In this document: positions 1 through 10,178 of the stretch, in pieces
Layout of the letters: every line of letters starts with the position of its first letter
How positions within the stretch are numbered: the first letter of the stretch is position 1
Position numbers and translations under genes: made by a program
Notes under the pieces: model-generated
Seen by the model: the letters and a program-made list of their open reading frames with translations, nothing else
The model's database searches: none
What the model was told of the DNA's origin: nothing
Assembly: GCA_024644515.1 (NCBI GenBank)
Contig: JAHEHN010000024.1
Coordinates: forward strand, 1 to 64,000
Direction: 5' to 3'
DNA length: 64,000 bases
Origin: Gammaproteobacteria bacterium
Lineage (GTDB): Bacteria > Pseudomonadota > Gammaproteobacteria > Pseudomonadales > Pseudohongiellaceae

Positions 1-210
1 TGTTCCAGGCACAAGTCACGCTGTGCTTTCCGGGGCTGTTCTGATCAACTCTGAAAATCACAGCCCTTCCATCAAGCAAAGTGACGCAAAAAAATTAGTA
101 AACCAGAGCGACAATTGAGGGAAATAGTCGTGGGAATATTTCTCCACCCGGAGTATTCTGGCAGTTATTGTTTTCAATAGCCGGAACTAAATTACTTCCT
201 ATAAAAAAAT

Positions 211-399
211 ATGCCCTTTGATTTACAAATAATTATTGATTCGCTGATTGCCGCTTTTCAGTTTTTCAAGGATCAGGTAACGCAAACAGGAAATCTGTTA
301 CAGATCCTGGTTATTGTTGTTATCTATATAATTTCACTGCTGTTTGCCCGACAGGCAAAGCCCGGAAAATCAAGGATAGCCCTGAGCTACTTCGCATAA
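211..399 (+). pseudogene. N-terminal fragment of MscS-type mechanosensitive channel (frameshifted)
   Basis: This 62-residue reading frame starts at an ATG and encodes a charged start followed by one hydrophobic segment (about residues 30-46, LQILVIVVIYIISLLFA). It runs out of frame at about 361-372. From there the downstream channel frame is open and continues the protein sensibly with KIKDSPELLRIISSVLRRL. One extra A in the AAAA run at 366-369 would join the two frames into a single channel of roughly 430 residues. I therefore read 211-1493 as one gene with a one-base deletion, either real or a sequencing/assembly error. There is no strong Shine-Dalgarno sequence before the ATG. Confidence 0.6.
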
Positions 400-452
400 T
401 CAGTTCAGTACTACGGCGTCTGGAATGGTTTTTCTTTGTTATTCAAATCAGT

Positions 453-1493
453 GTGATCTGGCTGATTTTAAGTGCGGCGAACTGGCCAAACAGTTACCTC
501 ATCTATCTGGCGCTATTATTCTCCATGATATGGCTGTTAATTACAGTCGTCACCCAGTCAATTCGTAATCGTCCGCTGCGCCGGTTTATCGCCATCACCG
601 GCTGGATCTATGTCGCAATTTCTATTCTCGGCATTAATGAAAATGTTTCCAGTATTCTGGATGCCGCAGATTTTTCTGTCAGTGGTTTCAGGGTTTCATT
701 ATTACTGCTTCTAAAAATTTCCTTGATGCTGATTGTGACTCTCTGGCTTGCGATTTCCGTGGGTAACTTTTTTGAAAGACGACTATTACGCAACGAGGAT
801 CTGTCACCCGGGCTAAGAGTCCTGCTGGGAAAAATACTGCGTATTACCCTTATTGTCTTTGCCTTGATTATTGCGATATCCAGTATTGGTGTCGATTTAT
901 CGGTACTGTCATTGTTGTCTGGTGCAATAGGCATCGGTATTGGTTTTGGCCTGCAAAAAGTTGTCTCCAATTTCATCTCCGGTTTCATTATTCTGGCAGA
1001 CCGCTCCATCAAACCAGGCGATACCATTTCGCTGGGAGAAACCTTTGGCTGGATTAATGAACTCCGGGCCCGGTTTGTCTCTGTAATTACCCGTGATGGC
1101 GTTGAGTATCTTATTCCCAATGAGGACTTTATTACCCAGCAGGTTATTAACTGGTCTTTTTCCAATGAACTGGTCCGTATTGAGGTCAAATTCGGCGTAG
1201 CCTATGATTCTGACCCCCATCAGGTGGCGGAACTTGCAGTTGAGGCAATCAAGGAAGTTGAACGGGTGGTGAGTTACAGGCCCAGCGTGTGCTGGCTGAC
1301 GGGATTTGGCGATTCATCCCTGGATTTCGTACTACGCTTCTGGATCAAGGACCCACAAAACGGCCTGACCAATATTCGCGGTCAGGTGCTGCTCGCATTA
1401 TGGGATAGCTTCAAAGCCAACGATATCAGGATTCCTTACCCGCACCGCGAACTGATCCTGAACGACCCTCCCGCCTCCTGGCAAAAGGAATAA
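453..1493 (+). CDS. MscS-family mechanosensitive ion channel (main reading frame)
   Basis: This encodes an inner-membrane small-conductance mechanosensitive channel that would release solutes on hypo-osmotic shock. Several hydrophobic helices lie in residues 1-150. The pore-lining helix, rich in Gly and Ala as in MscS, is at about 155-181 (GAIGIGIGFGLQ). The beta domain follows with IKPGDTISLG and ITRDGVEYLIPNEDFI, and then the C-terminal alpha/beta domain. The GTG at 453 is only the first start codon after the frameshift. The same frame is open upstream to at least 309 and matches the missing second membrane region, so the true start is probably the ATG at 211. The gene stands alone, followed by a convergent small gene. 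Confidence 0.85.
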   Translation: MIWLILSAANWPNSYLIYLALLFSMIWLLITVVTQSIRNRPLRRFIAITGWIYVAISILGINENVSSILDAADFSVSGFRVSLLLLLKISLMLIVTLWLAISVGNFFERRLLRNEDLSPGLRVLLGKILRITLIVFALIIAISSIGVDLSVLSLLSGAIGIGIGFGLQKVVSNFISGFIILADRSIKPGDTISLGETFGWINELRARFVSVITRDGVEYLIPNEDFITQQVINWSFSNELVRIEVKFGVAYDSDPHQVAELAVEAIKEVERVVSYRPSVCWLTGFGDSSLDFVLRFWIKDPQNGLTNIRGQVLLALWDSFKANDIRIPYPHRELILNDPPASWQKE

Positions 1494-1547
1494 GCAGTGG
1501 TCGCGTAACCAATTGTTATTTATGCCTATTTATATTGATGGAAAAAA

Positions 1548-1775
1548 TTACTCATCAACGATATCTGGATTAAAAACAACAAAGTGCGGACAAACAACTT
1601 CATTGCTATCAAAATGATCCTGTTCCCAGTCTTCATTTTGATCTTCCATTTCATCGGCGCAGCGATAGAGAAAGGAGGCCAGATCCCGAAGTGCCGCCGG
1701 CTCTGCCACAAGGTTAACTTCCGAAAGGAGCTTTAGCTCTGAACCACTTTTCTGTGAGAAGCCATAAATTTTCAT
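1548..1775 (-). CDS. Small hypothetical protein resembling Imm32-type immunity proteins
   Basis: This is a 75-residue acidic protein beginning MKIYGFSQKS. It has a central stretch AALRDLASFLYRCADEME and a Cys-Pro-His near the C-terminus. The pattern of an MKI-x-G-[FY] start, a hydrophobic strand, a LR-x-LA-x-FL helix and an acidic tail recalls the Imm32 family. That is recall of a family pattern, not an alignment. I chose the ATG at 1775, which is preceded by AAGG about 9 bases upstream. A TTG at 1826 would add 17 unlikely residues. No toxin gene lies beside it, so an immunity role is unproven, and it may be a small housekeeping or regulatory protein. Confidence 0.6.
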   Translation of the reverse strand: MKIYGFSQKSGSELKLLSEVNLVAEPAALRDLASFLYRCADEMEDQNEDWEQDHFDSNEVVCPHFVVFNPDIVDE

Positions 1776-2019
1776 AGACAGGAAACCTTGAAAGTTGCGA
1801 AGAGGTTGAGCGCATTGCAACACCAATAATAAACAACTGGTTTAGGCGAAAGTACTCATTTCAGGATCCAGATTACTCTACTTGAAGGAATCTTGAAATG
1901 ACCAATTTCCAATACATAAAAATCTGTAAAATCCGGCTTTCCAGACACCAGCCGTATAATTTCAGGCTTAACTTGAGTATACTGAATGTTAAAATACAAG
2001 CCTGAATTTCTGGTGCTTT

Positions 2020-2865
2020 TTGACAAACGCCAGAAAATTTATCAGCTCAAAACCAGTGGCTTTCCAGGCCGATTTTATTATGTTTAGATTTGCTGCTGAT
2101 CGCCTGCCGGTTTTTATTGTTCTTCTATTCAGTATTCTCGATTTCACCGTATATTTCCTGGTAGAAAATATCTGGTGGCTGCTGCTTTATTTCCTGCTGA
2201 TGATTATCCCGAAAGGAATTATTTGCGCATGGAATCATCATCATCAACATACGCCAACCTTCTTTTTGAGACCTCTGAATCGTCTCCTCGAATTTTTTTA
2301 TGCCTTACACACCGGGGCTACAACAAACCTCTGGGTACTGCATCATGTTCTGGGACATCATAGAAATTTTCTTGACCAGAGCAAAGATGAAAGCGCCTGG
2401 CAGCGCAAAGATGGCAATGCAATGAATACCCTGGAATATACCTTAACCATCGCCGGCACCGCTTATCTAAGAGGTTTTCAAGTGGGCAAAAAATTTGTCC
2501 GGGTTCAGCGTGACTTTATAGTGTATTCCACGCTTACCTTTTTAATTCTGGTTCTGCTGTGCTGGTATAAATTTGTACCAGCCATGCTGTTATTTGTACT
2601 GCCCATCATTATCAGCCTATGCTTCACTGCCTGGGTAACTTACGATCATCACTCCGGGCTGGATACTGATGATCAATACCTGGCCTCGTATAACAATATC
2701 AATCGCCTGTTCAATATTTTGACTGGCAATCTTGGCTATCATACAGCCCATCATTTTCACCAGGGTCTGCACTGGTCAAAACTGCCGGAGCTGCATGAAG
2801 AAATAAAACACCAGATTCCTGACAACCTGATACGAAATGAAGTTTTTGTATTCACCGAAGCCTGA
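2020..2865 (+). CDS. Membrane fatty acid desaturase
   Basis: This is an integral-membrane di-iron desaturase-superfamily enzyme, which would introduce double bonds into, or hydroxylate, lipid acyl chains. The three histidine clusters of the family are visible: HHHQH at residues 73-77, HHVLGHH at 108-114 and HTAHH at 241-245. They are separated by hydrophobic helices at about 30-65 and 167-205. The reading frame begins at a TTG (2020), and the first ATG is at 2080. The residues between them (FISSKPVAFQ) look like the start of related desaturases, so I keep the longer form with moderate confidence. The gene is monocistronic. The exact substrate and regioselectivity cannot be read from the sequence. 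Confidence 0.85.
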   Translation: MTNARKFISSKPVAFQADFIMFRFAADRLPVFIVLLFSILDFTVYFLVENIWWLLLYFLLMIIPKGIICAWNHHHQHTPTFFLRPLNRLLEFFYALHTGATTNLWVLHHVLGHHRNFLDQSKDESAWQRKDGNAMNTLEYTLTIAGTAYLRGFQVGKKFVRVQRDFIVYSTLTFLILVLLCWYKFVPAMLLFVLPIIISLCFTAWVTYDHHSGLDTDDQYLASYNNINRLFNILTGNLGYHTAHHFHQGLHWSKLPELHEEIKHQIPDNLIRNEVFVFTEA

Positions 2866-3006
2866 TCCCCACGTTTGCTTTTATCGTTTTTTCAGCCAAT
2901 TTCTGCTTAACTACCGGATCAGATTTTTCCCATGATTTACCTGTTGCTCGCATTTCGCTGAGGCATGCTCAAACAGTGACAGGCGTCAGTCCACAAGAAA
3001 TTTAGC

Positions 3007-3040
3007 CAAAAAAAAGCCCGCATAAAGCGGGCTTTTTTAT
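3007..3040. terminator. Rho-independent terminator, usable in both directions
   Basis: GCCCGC (3016-3021) pairs with GCGGGC (3027-3032) around an ATAAA loop. An A run precedes it and a T run follows. It closes the leftward O-demethylase/aldehyde dehydrogenase unit ending at 3054, and could also stop read-through from the desaturase gene. Confidence 0.85.
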
Positions 3041-3053
3041 AAGAGCTGATCCC

Positions 3054-4457
<1,404 letters not shown>

Positions 4458-4569
4458 CTAGTTTTTGGGGGGTCAAAAAAAGGCGCTACGATACATGTAA
4501 CTGCCTGATTTTGCAATGCCAATCAGTTCGTTTCCTGAACTGTCACAGTGGCACATAGTCCCGTTTAAG

Positions 4570-6000
4570 TTAGGCTGCCGGGGTATAACCCAATAAGGAT
4601 TTATACTCCAGAAACTCTCCAAAGGCCTGATCACTGAATTCGCGCCCATTGCCGGAGTGTTTATATCCGCCAAAAGGGGCATTCAGATCCAGACCTGCAT
4701 TATTGATACTGATGTAACCTGCTCTGATTTTTGATGCGATCGCGCGGGCATGATCGATGTCCTTGCTGTGCACATAACCGCCCAGACCATATTCGGTATC
4801 GTTAGCTATCTCGATAGCTTCTTCTTCACTGTCATATCCGAAAATGCTTAATACCGGACCAAAAATTTCTTCCCGTGCAATTTCCATATCATTTTTGACA
4901 TCCCTGAATACAGTAGGCTTTACATAGTAGCCCTTATCCAGACCTTCCGGACGGCCTTCACCGCCAGTCACGACTTTCGCACCCTGCTCAATGCCACTGT
5001 GAATCAGACCCTGGATTTTATTCCACTGGGTTTCGGAAATTACCGGTCCCATGCGGCTATCCTGCTTGGGGTCTCCTGGAGTCCAGGTTTCGGCCATTTC
5101 CTTGGCAATTTCACATGCCTGGTCCATCAACTTATTCGGCACCAGCATACGCGTGGGTGCACGACAGGACTGACCTGAATTCATCATAATTCCGGCAATG
5201 CCACCCTTGATGGCGTTTTCCAGGTCAGCATCTTCCAGCACAATGTTCGGGCTCTTGCCGCCCAGTTCCTGGTGTACTCGCTTAACCGTCTTTGCTGCCG
5301 CCTCGGCAACCTGAATGCCGGCACGGGTGGAGCCGGTTATGGAAACCATGTCCACCATTGGATGCGCTGCTATGGCATGGCCAACTTCCGGGCCAAGACC
5401 ATTAACCATGTTGAAGACGCCGGCTGGAACGCCAGCAGCTTCCAGAATGTCAGCAAATATCTTGGCGGAGAACGGGGCAATTTCAGATGGCTTCAGGACC
5501 ACGGTACAGCCCACGGCCAGTGCCGGCGCCACCTTTGCGCAGATCTGGTGAATAGGCCAGTTCCAGGGGGTAATGAAACCACACACGCCGATAGGTTCTC
5601 TGGCAATACGGCTGGTGCCACGATCTTCTTCGAATTCAAATTTTTCCAGAACCGAGACTGCGGTTTTAAAATGATTTACCCCGATTGCTGCCTGGGTACC
5701 ATCGGCCAGCCATTTTGGCGCGCCCATTTCTTCAGTAATGGCTTCACCCAGTTCGGGAACGCGTTTTTCGAATTCCTCAACGATGCGATTTAATATCGCC
5801 AGGCGCTCTTCCTTGCTGGTTACTGACCAGGTTTTAAAGGCATTCGCTGCAGCGTTAACAGCATTATCTATATCAGCGTCACTACCAAGACTGATATGGC
5901 CTGCCACTTCCTCAGTCGCCGGATCAATTACGTCGAGAGATCGGGGCGTCGCCGGATCAACCCACTCGCCATTAATATAAAATTGCATGTAATCACGCAT
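4570..6000 (-). CDS. NAD(P)+-dependent aldehyde dehydrogenase
   Basis: This is a 476-residue member of the aldehyde dehydrogenase superfamily and oxidises an aldehyde to a carboxylate. The catalytic set is complete: Asn147 in PWNW, Lys170 in LKPSE for cofactor binding, general base Glu245 in ELGGKSP, and nucleophile Cys279 in NSGQSC. The length is normal for the family. It is transcribed toward the LigM-like gene and probably shares its transcript, so a methoxylated aromatic aldehyde such as vanillin is an attractive but unproven substrate. The ATG at 6000 is used; a second in-frame Met is five codons later. No regulator gene lies next to it. Confidence 0.9.
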   Translation of the reverse strand: MRDYMQFYINGEWVDPATPRSLDVIDPATEEVAGHISLGSDADIDNAVNAAANAFKTWSVTSKEERLAILNRIVEEFEKRVPELGEAITEEMGAPKWLADGTQAAIGVNHFKTAVSVLEKFEFEEDRGTSRIAREPIGVCGFITPWNWPIHQICAKVAPALAVGCTVVLKPSEIAPFSAKIFADILEAAGVPAGVFNMVNGLGPEVGHAIAAHPMVDMVSITGSTRAGIQVAEAAAKTVKRVHQELGGKSPNIVLEDADLENAIKGGIAGIMMNSGQSCRAPTRMLVPNKLMDQACEIAKEMAETWTPGDPKQDSRMGPVISETQWNKIQGLIHSGIEQGAKVVTGGEGRPEGLDKGYYVKPTVFRDVKNDMEIAREEIFGPVLSIFGYDSEEEAIEIANDTEYGLGGYVHSKDIDHARAIASKIRAGYISINNAGLDLNAPFGGYKHSGNGREFSDQAFGEFLEYKSLLGYTPAA

Positions 6001-6396
6001 GAAATTACCACTCCTGGATATTCAGTTTGAGTTAAATTGTGCTCTCTCTGGTCGCTAAAGTTGCCGGTAAGCACGCCTGTTCGAAACAGCCCTGCCGCGC
6101 AGACCACAAGGAGCCCTGAAAATGGGGGTGCAAGTATAAACATCTCGGCCGAACAAGGCCATGATTTAAGCCTGAAACTATAGTGGCCACTGCTTGGCTA
6201 CCTTGAGCCGGATGAGATCAGGACTGAAGCCACCTGACCTGGATTATTTTTTATTTATTAATATCAACAAATTAATTAAAGATGCAGGTGTGGGGATGGA
6301 ATACCAAGCGATGCCGGATAACAACGCACAGTTTGTTGAAACAGATAGCAGGGCTGGCATACAGGACAGCAGTGGTCAGAAAAAGGACTGCAGAAG
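6001..6396. other. Non-coding stretch between aldehyde dehydrogenase and pgpA
   Basis: It must hold the promoter of the leftward aldehyde dehydrogenase gene and the 3' end of the pgpA operon. A perfect 10-bp palindrome, AGTGGCCACT, lies at 6182-6191. A 68-codon rightward frame (6194-6400) has no family likeness and no good ribosome-binding site, so I do not call it. No RNA gene was recognised. Confidence 0.5.
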
Positions 6397-6915
6397 CTAG
6401 CGGGAAATCAGCTGAATTATTATCTGCAGACAAATAGCCGCATAGACACCGGCCAGAACATCATCCAGCATGATGCCCAGCCCTCCCTCCACTTTACTGT
6501 CGAGCCAGCCGATTGGAAAAGGTTTGAGGATATCGAACAGGCGGAAAAGTATGAATCCTGCCAACACCCCATACCAGCTCAGCGGGACCATGAACATGGT
6601 AATCCAGTAACCGACAAATTCATCCCAGACGATACCACCATGATCATGCACCCCCAGGTCTTTTGCGGTACGCCCACACAAGTAGATACCGATAACAAAG
6701 CTGACGATAATCAGCCCCAGGTAAACATATGGGGAAAGGAATGCCGCCATCAGCAGATACAGCGGAACAGCAACTATGGTGCCCATGGTTCCGGGCGCCC
6801 GCGGTGACAGGCCTGAACCAAAGCCAAAAGCCAGTAAATGCACCGGATTAGTCAAGCTGACTTCACTTTTAACCTCAGCTTGAACCTCAGCTTCATCCTG
6901 ACCGGAATCGCTCAT
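6397..6915 (-). CDS. pgpA: Phosphatidylglycerophosphatase A
   Basis: This inner-membrane enzyme dephosphorylates phosphatidylglycerol phosphate to phosphatidylglycerol. Family marks are FGSGLSPRAPGTMGT early in the chain, HDHGGIVWDEFVGYW in the middle, FRLFDILKPFPI and a final DDVLAGVYA. Three or four hydrophobic segments lie between them. The first 30 or so residues form an acidic, low-complexity tail. I chose the ATG at 6915 because AGGGAG lies nine bases upstream; this start overlaps the thiL stop region, suggesting translational coupling. An ATG at 6924 sits directly against that Shine-Dalgarno and is less likely. It is the last gene of the rib-nusB-thiL operon. Confidence 0.93.
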   Translation of the reverse strand: MSDSGQDEAEVQAEVKSEVSLTNPVHLLAFGFGSGLSPRAPGTMGTIVAVPLYLLMAAFLSPYVYLGLIIVSFVIGIYLCGRTAKDLGVHDHGGIVWDEFVGYWITMFMVPLSWYGVLAGFILFRLFDILKPFPIGWLDSKVEGGLGIMLDDVLAGVYAAICLQIIIQLISR

Positions 6916-6916
6916 A

Positions 6917-7921
6917 TCAGTCATCTCCCTGGAAATGCATATAGCCACCAGCACCTGCCCGGGTGGATCTCACCATGCTGCCATTTTCATCAATACAGCT
7001 CACCTTCTGTGCCTCATTGTGCTCTGAGATTTCGCCGATACAGGTGAATTTTTCAGGCAACACACTGACCGCGTCAAGGAATGACGGCTCCTGCGCCGCT
7101 GACACCGTGAGTATCAATTCGTAATCGTCTCCGGCGCTCAGGGCTTTGCTCAGCCCCGCTGCGCGACCGAGATGTTTTTCCACTAATGGGTGCAGCGGGA
7201 TTTGCGTTAAATCGAGTGTAGCCGAGCACTTGCTTTGCTCACAAATATGGCCAAGATCCGCCAGCAAGCCGTCACTGATATCTATTCCGGCACTGACAAG
7301 CCCGGCCACAGTCAGGGCGGTATCGATTCTTGGCTGCGGCCTGTAGAAAGCAAGATTAATTATTTCCTGCTCTTCGGGCAAAACATTATTCAGTTTGCCT
7401 TCAAACATTAACAAGGCCAGCGCCGCGCAACCCAGCGATTCTGTAATATAGATCCTGTCACCGGGACAAGCGCCAGAGCGCAATATTGCCTGACCATCAT
7501 CCACCAGACCCTGCACCTGTATGGTAATGGTTAAGGCTCCACGGCTCATGTCACCACCAATCAGATAACAGTTAAATTCTTTTGCCATTGTCTTCAGTCC
7601 CGCGGCAAAAGCTTCGAGCCAGGGCTGATTAGCTTCAGGAATCGTTAATCCCAGTGTAAATACCAGTGGTTTGGCGCCAGTGGCGGCGAGATCACTCAGA
7701 TTGACAGCCAGAGCACGGCTGGCAATAAGCCCGGGTGCTGCAGTCGCAGGGAAATGGATATCCTCAACCAGGGTGTCCATGGAAAAAGCCAGCATCTTGT
7801 TGGCCGGCACTTTAATCAGCGCACAATCGTCGCCAATACCTTGAATGACCGAATCCCCGGGAATGGCAGCGAGACCTTCCTGTTCAAAGCAGGTACGGAT
7901 GATGTCGAACTCGGATAGCAT
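6917..7921 (-). CDS. thiL: Thiamine-monophosphate kinase
   Basis: ThiL phosphorylates thiamine monophosphate to the coenzyme thiamine diphosphate, using ATP. The 334-residue chain shows the PurM/ThiL-type order: a start MLSEFDIIRTCF, then GIGDDCALI, SMDTLVEDIHF, a central LIGGDMSRG, then GIDISDGLLADLGHI and SAGDDYELILT near the C-terminus. The ATG at 7921 fits the family N-terminus, though no strong ribosome-binding site is seen. A TTG at 7960 overlapping the nusB stop would add 13 residues and is the alternative. It lies between nusB and pgpA, the usual gammaproteobacterial position. Confidence 0.95.
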   Translation of the reverse strand: MLSEFDIIRTCFEQEGLAAIPGDSVIQGIGDDCALIKVPANKMLAFSMDTLVEDIHFPATAAPGLIASRALAVNLSDLAATGAKPLVFTLGLTIPEANQPWLEAFAAGLKTMAKEFNCYLIGGDMSRGALTITIQVQGLVDDGQAILRSGACPGDRIYITESLGCAALALLMFEGKLNNVLPEEQEIINLAFYRPQPRIDTALTVAGLVSAGIDISDGLLADLGHICEQSKCSATLDLTQIPLHPLVEKHLGRAAGLSKALSAGDDYELILTVSAAQEPSFLDAVSVLPEKFTCIGEISEHNEAQKVSCIDENGSMVRSTRAGAGGYMHFQGDD

Positions 7922-7956
7922 AGAAAGAATGGCCGGGCTTCTGATTTGCTGGCTTA

Positions 7957-8415
7957 TCAAGCGCCAGCTTTTATTTCAACCTGACGACTTTCACGCGCCA
8001 GTTTATCAAGGACACCATTAATATATTTATGACTTTCAGTGGCGCCATATTTTTTGGCCAGCTCAATGGCTTCGTTGATTACAACCCGGTAAGGAATATC
8101 AATACGCTTTGACAGCTCAAATGCGCCCAACCTCAGGATCGCAAGTTCAACAGGATTCAACTGTTTTATCTCACGATCAAGAAAGGGGGTAAAGGACTTG
8201 TCCAGTGCTTCGACGGATGAAGCTATGCCGGTAAACAGCTCATGAAAATAATCCCAGTCTATCTTGCCAACATTATCAGCCCGGTACTGTGCCTCGATGG
8301 CATTCACTGGATAATCTGAAACCTGCCACTGATAAAGTGCCTGCACCAGAATGCTGCGCGCTTTTTTTCTGTGGGAAATTTTGGGCTTTTCGGGGTTGTC
8401 AGTAGACAGTGACAT
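7957..8415 (-). CDS. nusB: Transcription antitermination factor NusB
   Basis: NusB with NusE (S10) binds boxA RNA and supports antitermination, chiefly on rRNA operons. The 152-residue protein is all-helical in appearance, with the family motifs RKKARSILVQALYQW near the N-terminus, the helix containing LNPVELAILRLGAFEL in the second half, and YRVVINEAIELAKKYG followed by YINGVLDKLAR. The N-terminal 15 residues are polar and variable. It sits between ribH (106 bp upstream) and thiL, matching the common ribH-nusB-thiL order. Confidence 0.96.
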   Translation of the reverse strand: MSLSTDNPEKPKISHRKKARSILVQALYQWQVSDYPVNAIEAQYRADNVGKIDWDYFHELFTGIASSVEALDKSFTPFLDREIKQLNPVELAILRLGAFELSKRIDIPYRVVINEAIELAKKYGATESHKYINGVLDKLARESRQVEIKAGA

Positions 8416-8521
8416 TGTATTTACCGCCTGGGAAAAATTATTTTAAGGGCTGCTTCGCGTGGCCAAGCATCAGAATTTTTTTATTGTTAAAAGCATTAAT
8501 GAATACCCGGCTTATTGATGC

Positions 8522-8998
8522 TCAGCTATCCAGTTTTCGAACCAGACTAACCATTTCCATAGCGGCCATTGCAGCATCTGCCCCTTTATTACCTGCCTTG
8601 GTGCCAGCACGCTCAATAGCCTGCTCAATGTTTTCGACAGTCAGGATGCCGTTGATGACAGGAATCCCCAGACTCAGTGCCAATTCAGAAAGACTGCGCG
8701 CACTTTCATTGGCGACGATCTCAAAATGATAGGTGCTGCCACGAATGACTGTGCCCAGGGCAATTACCGCATCAAAGTCACCTGCCTGGCCAGCTTTCTG
8801 AACAGCTAACGGGATTTCCAGAGCACCTGGCACCTTGATAACAGTGATATTGGCATCCTTGACCCCATTGCGCTGCAAGGCATCAATGGCCCCTTCCTGC
8901 AGACTATCGACGATGTAACTGTTAAAACGCGAAACTACAATCGCATAGTTAGCGACCGCTCCGGCAAAATCGCCTTCCAGTGTTTTTACTTTTGTCAT
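8522..8998 (-). CDS. ribH: 6,7-dimethyl-8-ribityllumazine synthase
   Basis: Lumazine synthase condenses 5-amino-6-ribitylaminouracil with 3,4-dihydroxy-2-butanone 4-phosphate, the penultimate riboflavin step. It normally forms an icosahedral 60-mer or a pentamer. Visible signatures are [47 protein letters not shown] with the catalytic His, and [24 protein letters not shown] start at the ATG at 8998, giving 158 residues like E. coli RibH. A TTG at 9010 would add four residues. It is downstream of ribBA in the riboflavin operon. Confidence 0.96.
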   Translation of the reverse strand: MTKVKTLEGDFAGAVANYAIVVSRFNSYIVDSLQEGAIDALQRNGVKDANITVIKVPGALEIPLAVQKAGQAGDFDAVIALGTVIRGSTYHFEIVANESARSLSELALSLGIPVINGILTVENIEQAIERAGTKAGNKGADAAMAAMEMVSLVRKLDS

Positions 8999-9030
8999 TT
9001 TATTCGCCAAAAACCCCAGTGACCCCCGGA

Positions 9031-10164
9031 TTAAGCAGGTCCACTATCATTTTCACAGGGTATATATTCAACCACTTCAAGATCAAAACCCGAGATTGCG
9101 TATTTGGTTGGAAAGCTCAGCAAGCGCATCTTGCCAACACCGACATCCCGCAGGATTTGCGACCCTGTGCCTACATTCAGATAAATACCTGATGAGACAG
9201 GCACCGGCACCGACTGATCCGAAATTTCATTAATCCTGGCGAGCTGCGCCAACACATCAGAACCACCTTTCTCGCTGGCCAATACTACCACAACCCCTTT
9301 GCCTTCCTCATTGATACGCGCCATGGCCCGATGCAGTGACCAGCTCGGTCTGAGAGGATTGGCAATACCCAGTAAATCACGCACACTATCGGCAACCAGA
9401 ACCCGGGCAAGAACAGGCTCATCGGCTTTTATATCGCCTTTTACCAGCGCCAGGTGAACCGGACTGCCTTCCTTTATCAGATCCCTGTAGCAATAGACAT
9501 CAAAATCCCCATGTTCAGTTTTCAACGAGTACTGATGGGTTCTTTCAATGGTTTGCTCATGAGCGATACGGTAATGAATCAGGTCCATGATAGTGCCTAT
9601 CTTCAAGTCATGTTCCTGAGCAAACTTTTCCAGATCTGGTTTGCGAGCCATTGAACCGTCTTCGTTCATGATTTCGCATATTGCCGATGCCGGGGACAGC
9701 CCCGCAAGTTTTGCCAGATCACAACCGGCCTCAGTATGACCGGCGCGCCGCAGAACACCGCCATCATTAGCCATTACCGGAAAGATATGTCCGGGCTGGA
9801 TAATGTCTTCCGGACGCGCATCCTCGGCCACTGCTGCCTGAATGGTTCGCGCCCTGTCGGCAGCGGAGATCCCGGTAGTGACTCCTGAGGCCGCTTCAAT
9901 AGAAATCGTAAAGTTACAGCCAAACGGAGTTGAATTGGTTTCAACCATTAATGGCAATTTCAGTTGCTGGCAGCGCTCACGGGTCAATGTGAGACAGATA
10001 AGACCGCGCGCATAGCGGGCCATAAAATTGATATCTTCAGGACGCACCTTATCCGCCGCTATGATCAGGTCGCCCTCATTCTCGCGATCCTCATCATCCA
10101 TGAGCACGACCATTTTTCCCTGGCGGAAATCATCGATAAGTTCTTCTATGGAGTTAAGTTTCAT
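9031..10164 (-). CDS. ribBA: 3,4-dihydroxy-2-butanone-4-phosphate synthase with degenerate GTP cyclohydrolase II-like domain
   Basis: The N-terminal domain (about 1-200) is a full RibB, making 3,4-dihydroxy-2-butanone 4-phosphate from ribulose 5-phosphate. It has [16 protein letters not shown] at about 22-37, and the [13 protein letters not shown] motif follows. The C-terminal domain (about 205-377) aligns with GTP cyclohydrolase II in outline but lacks its three zinc cysteines: the region of the usual LRCDCG motif reads [11 protein letters not shown]. It also lacks the HRQEGRGIG-like segment (here [10 protein letters not shown]). I infer that only the RibB activity remains, as in RibB-type fusions of Pseudomonas, and that a separate ribA lies elsewhere. 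It lies between ribE and ribH. Confidence 0.92.
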   Translation of the reverse strand: MKLNSIEELIDDFRQGKMVVLMDDEDRENEGDLIIAADKVRPEDINFMARYARGLICLTLTRERCQQLKLPLMVETNSTPFGCNFTISIEAASGVTTGISAADRARTIQAAVAEDARPEDIIQPGHIFPVMANDGGVLRRAGHTEAGCDLAKLAGLSPASAICEIMNEDGSMARKPDLEKFAQEHDLKIGTIMDLIHYRIAHEQTIERTHQYSLKTEHGDFDVYCYRDLIKEGSPVHLALVKGDIKADEPVLARVLVADSVRDLLGIANPLRPSWSLHRAMARINEEGKGVVVVLASEKGGSDVLAQLARINEISDQSVPVPVSSGIYLNVGTGSQILRDVGVGKMRLLSFPTKYAISGFDLEVVEYIPCENDSGPA

Positions 10165-10178
10165 TGCGCAGGCCAGGC

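Noticed and set aside
366-372. Programmed ribosomal frameshifting in the MscS-type gene
   Set aside because: GGAAAAT is not a good slippery heptamer, and no stimulatory stem-loop or upstream Shine-Dalgarno is seen; simple base loss explains it better.
3009-3040. Hairpin at the O-demethylase 3' end as a regulatory RNA
   Set aside because: A compact GC stem with A and T tracts is a standard terminator.
6194-6400. 68-codon rightward frame upstream of pgpA region
   Set aside because: No ribosome-binding site, no family likeness, and mixed polar sequence typical of a chance frame in non-coding DNA.
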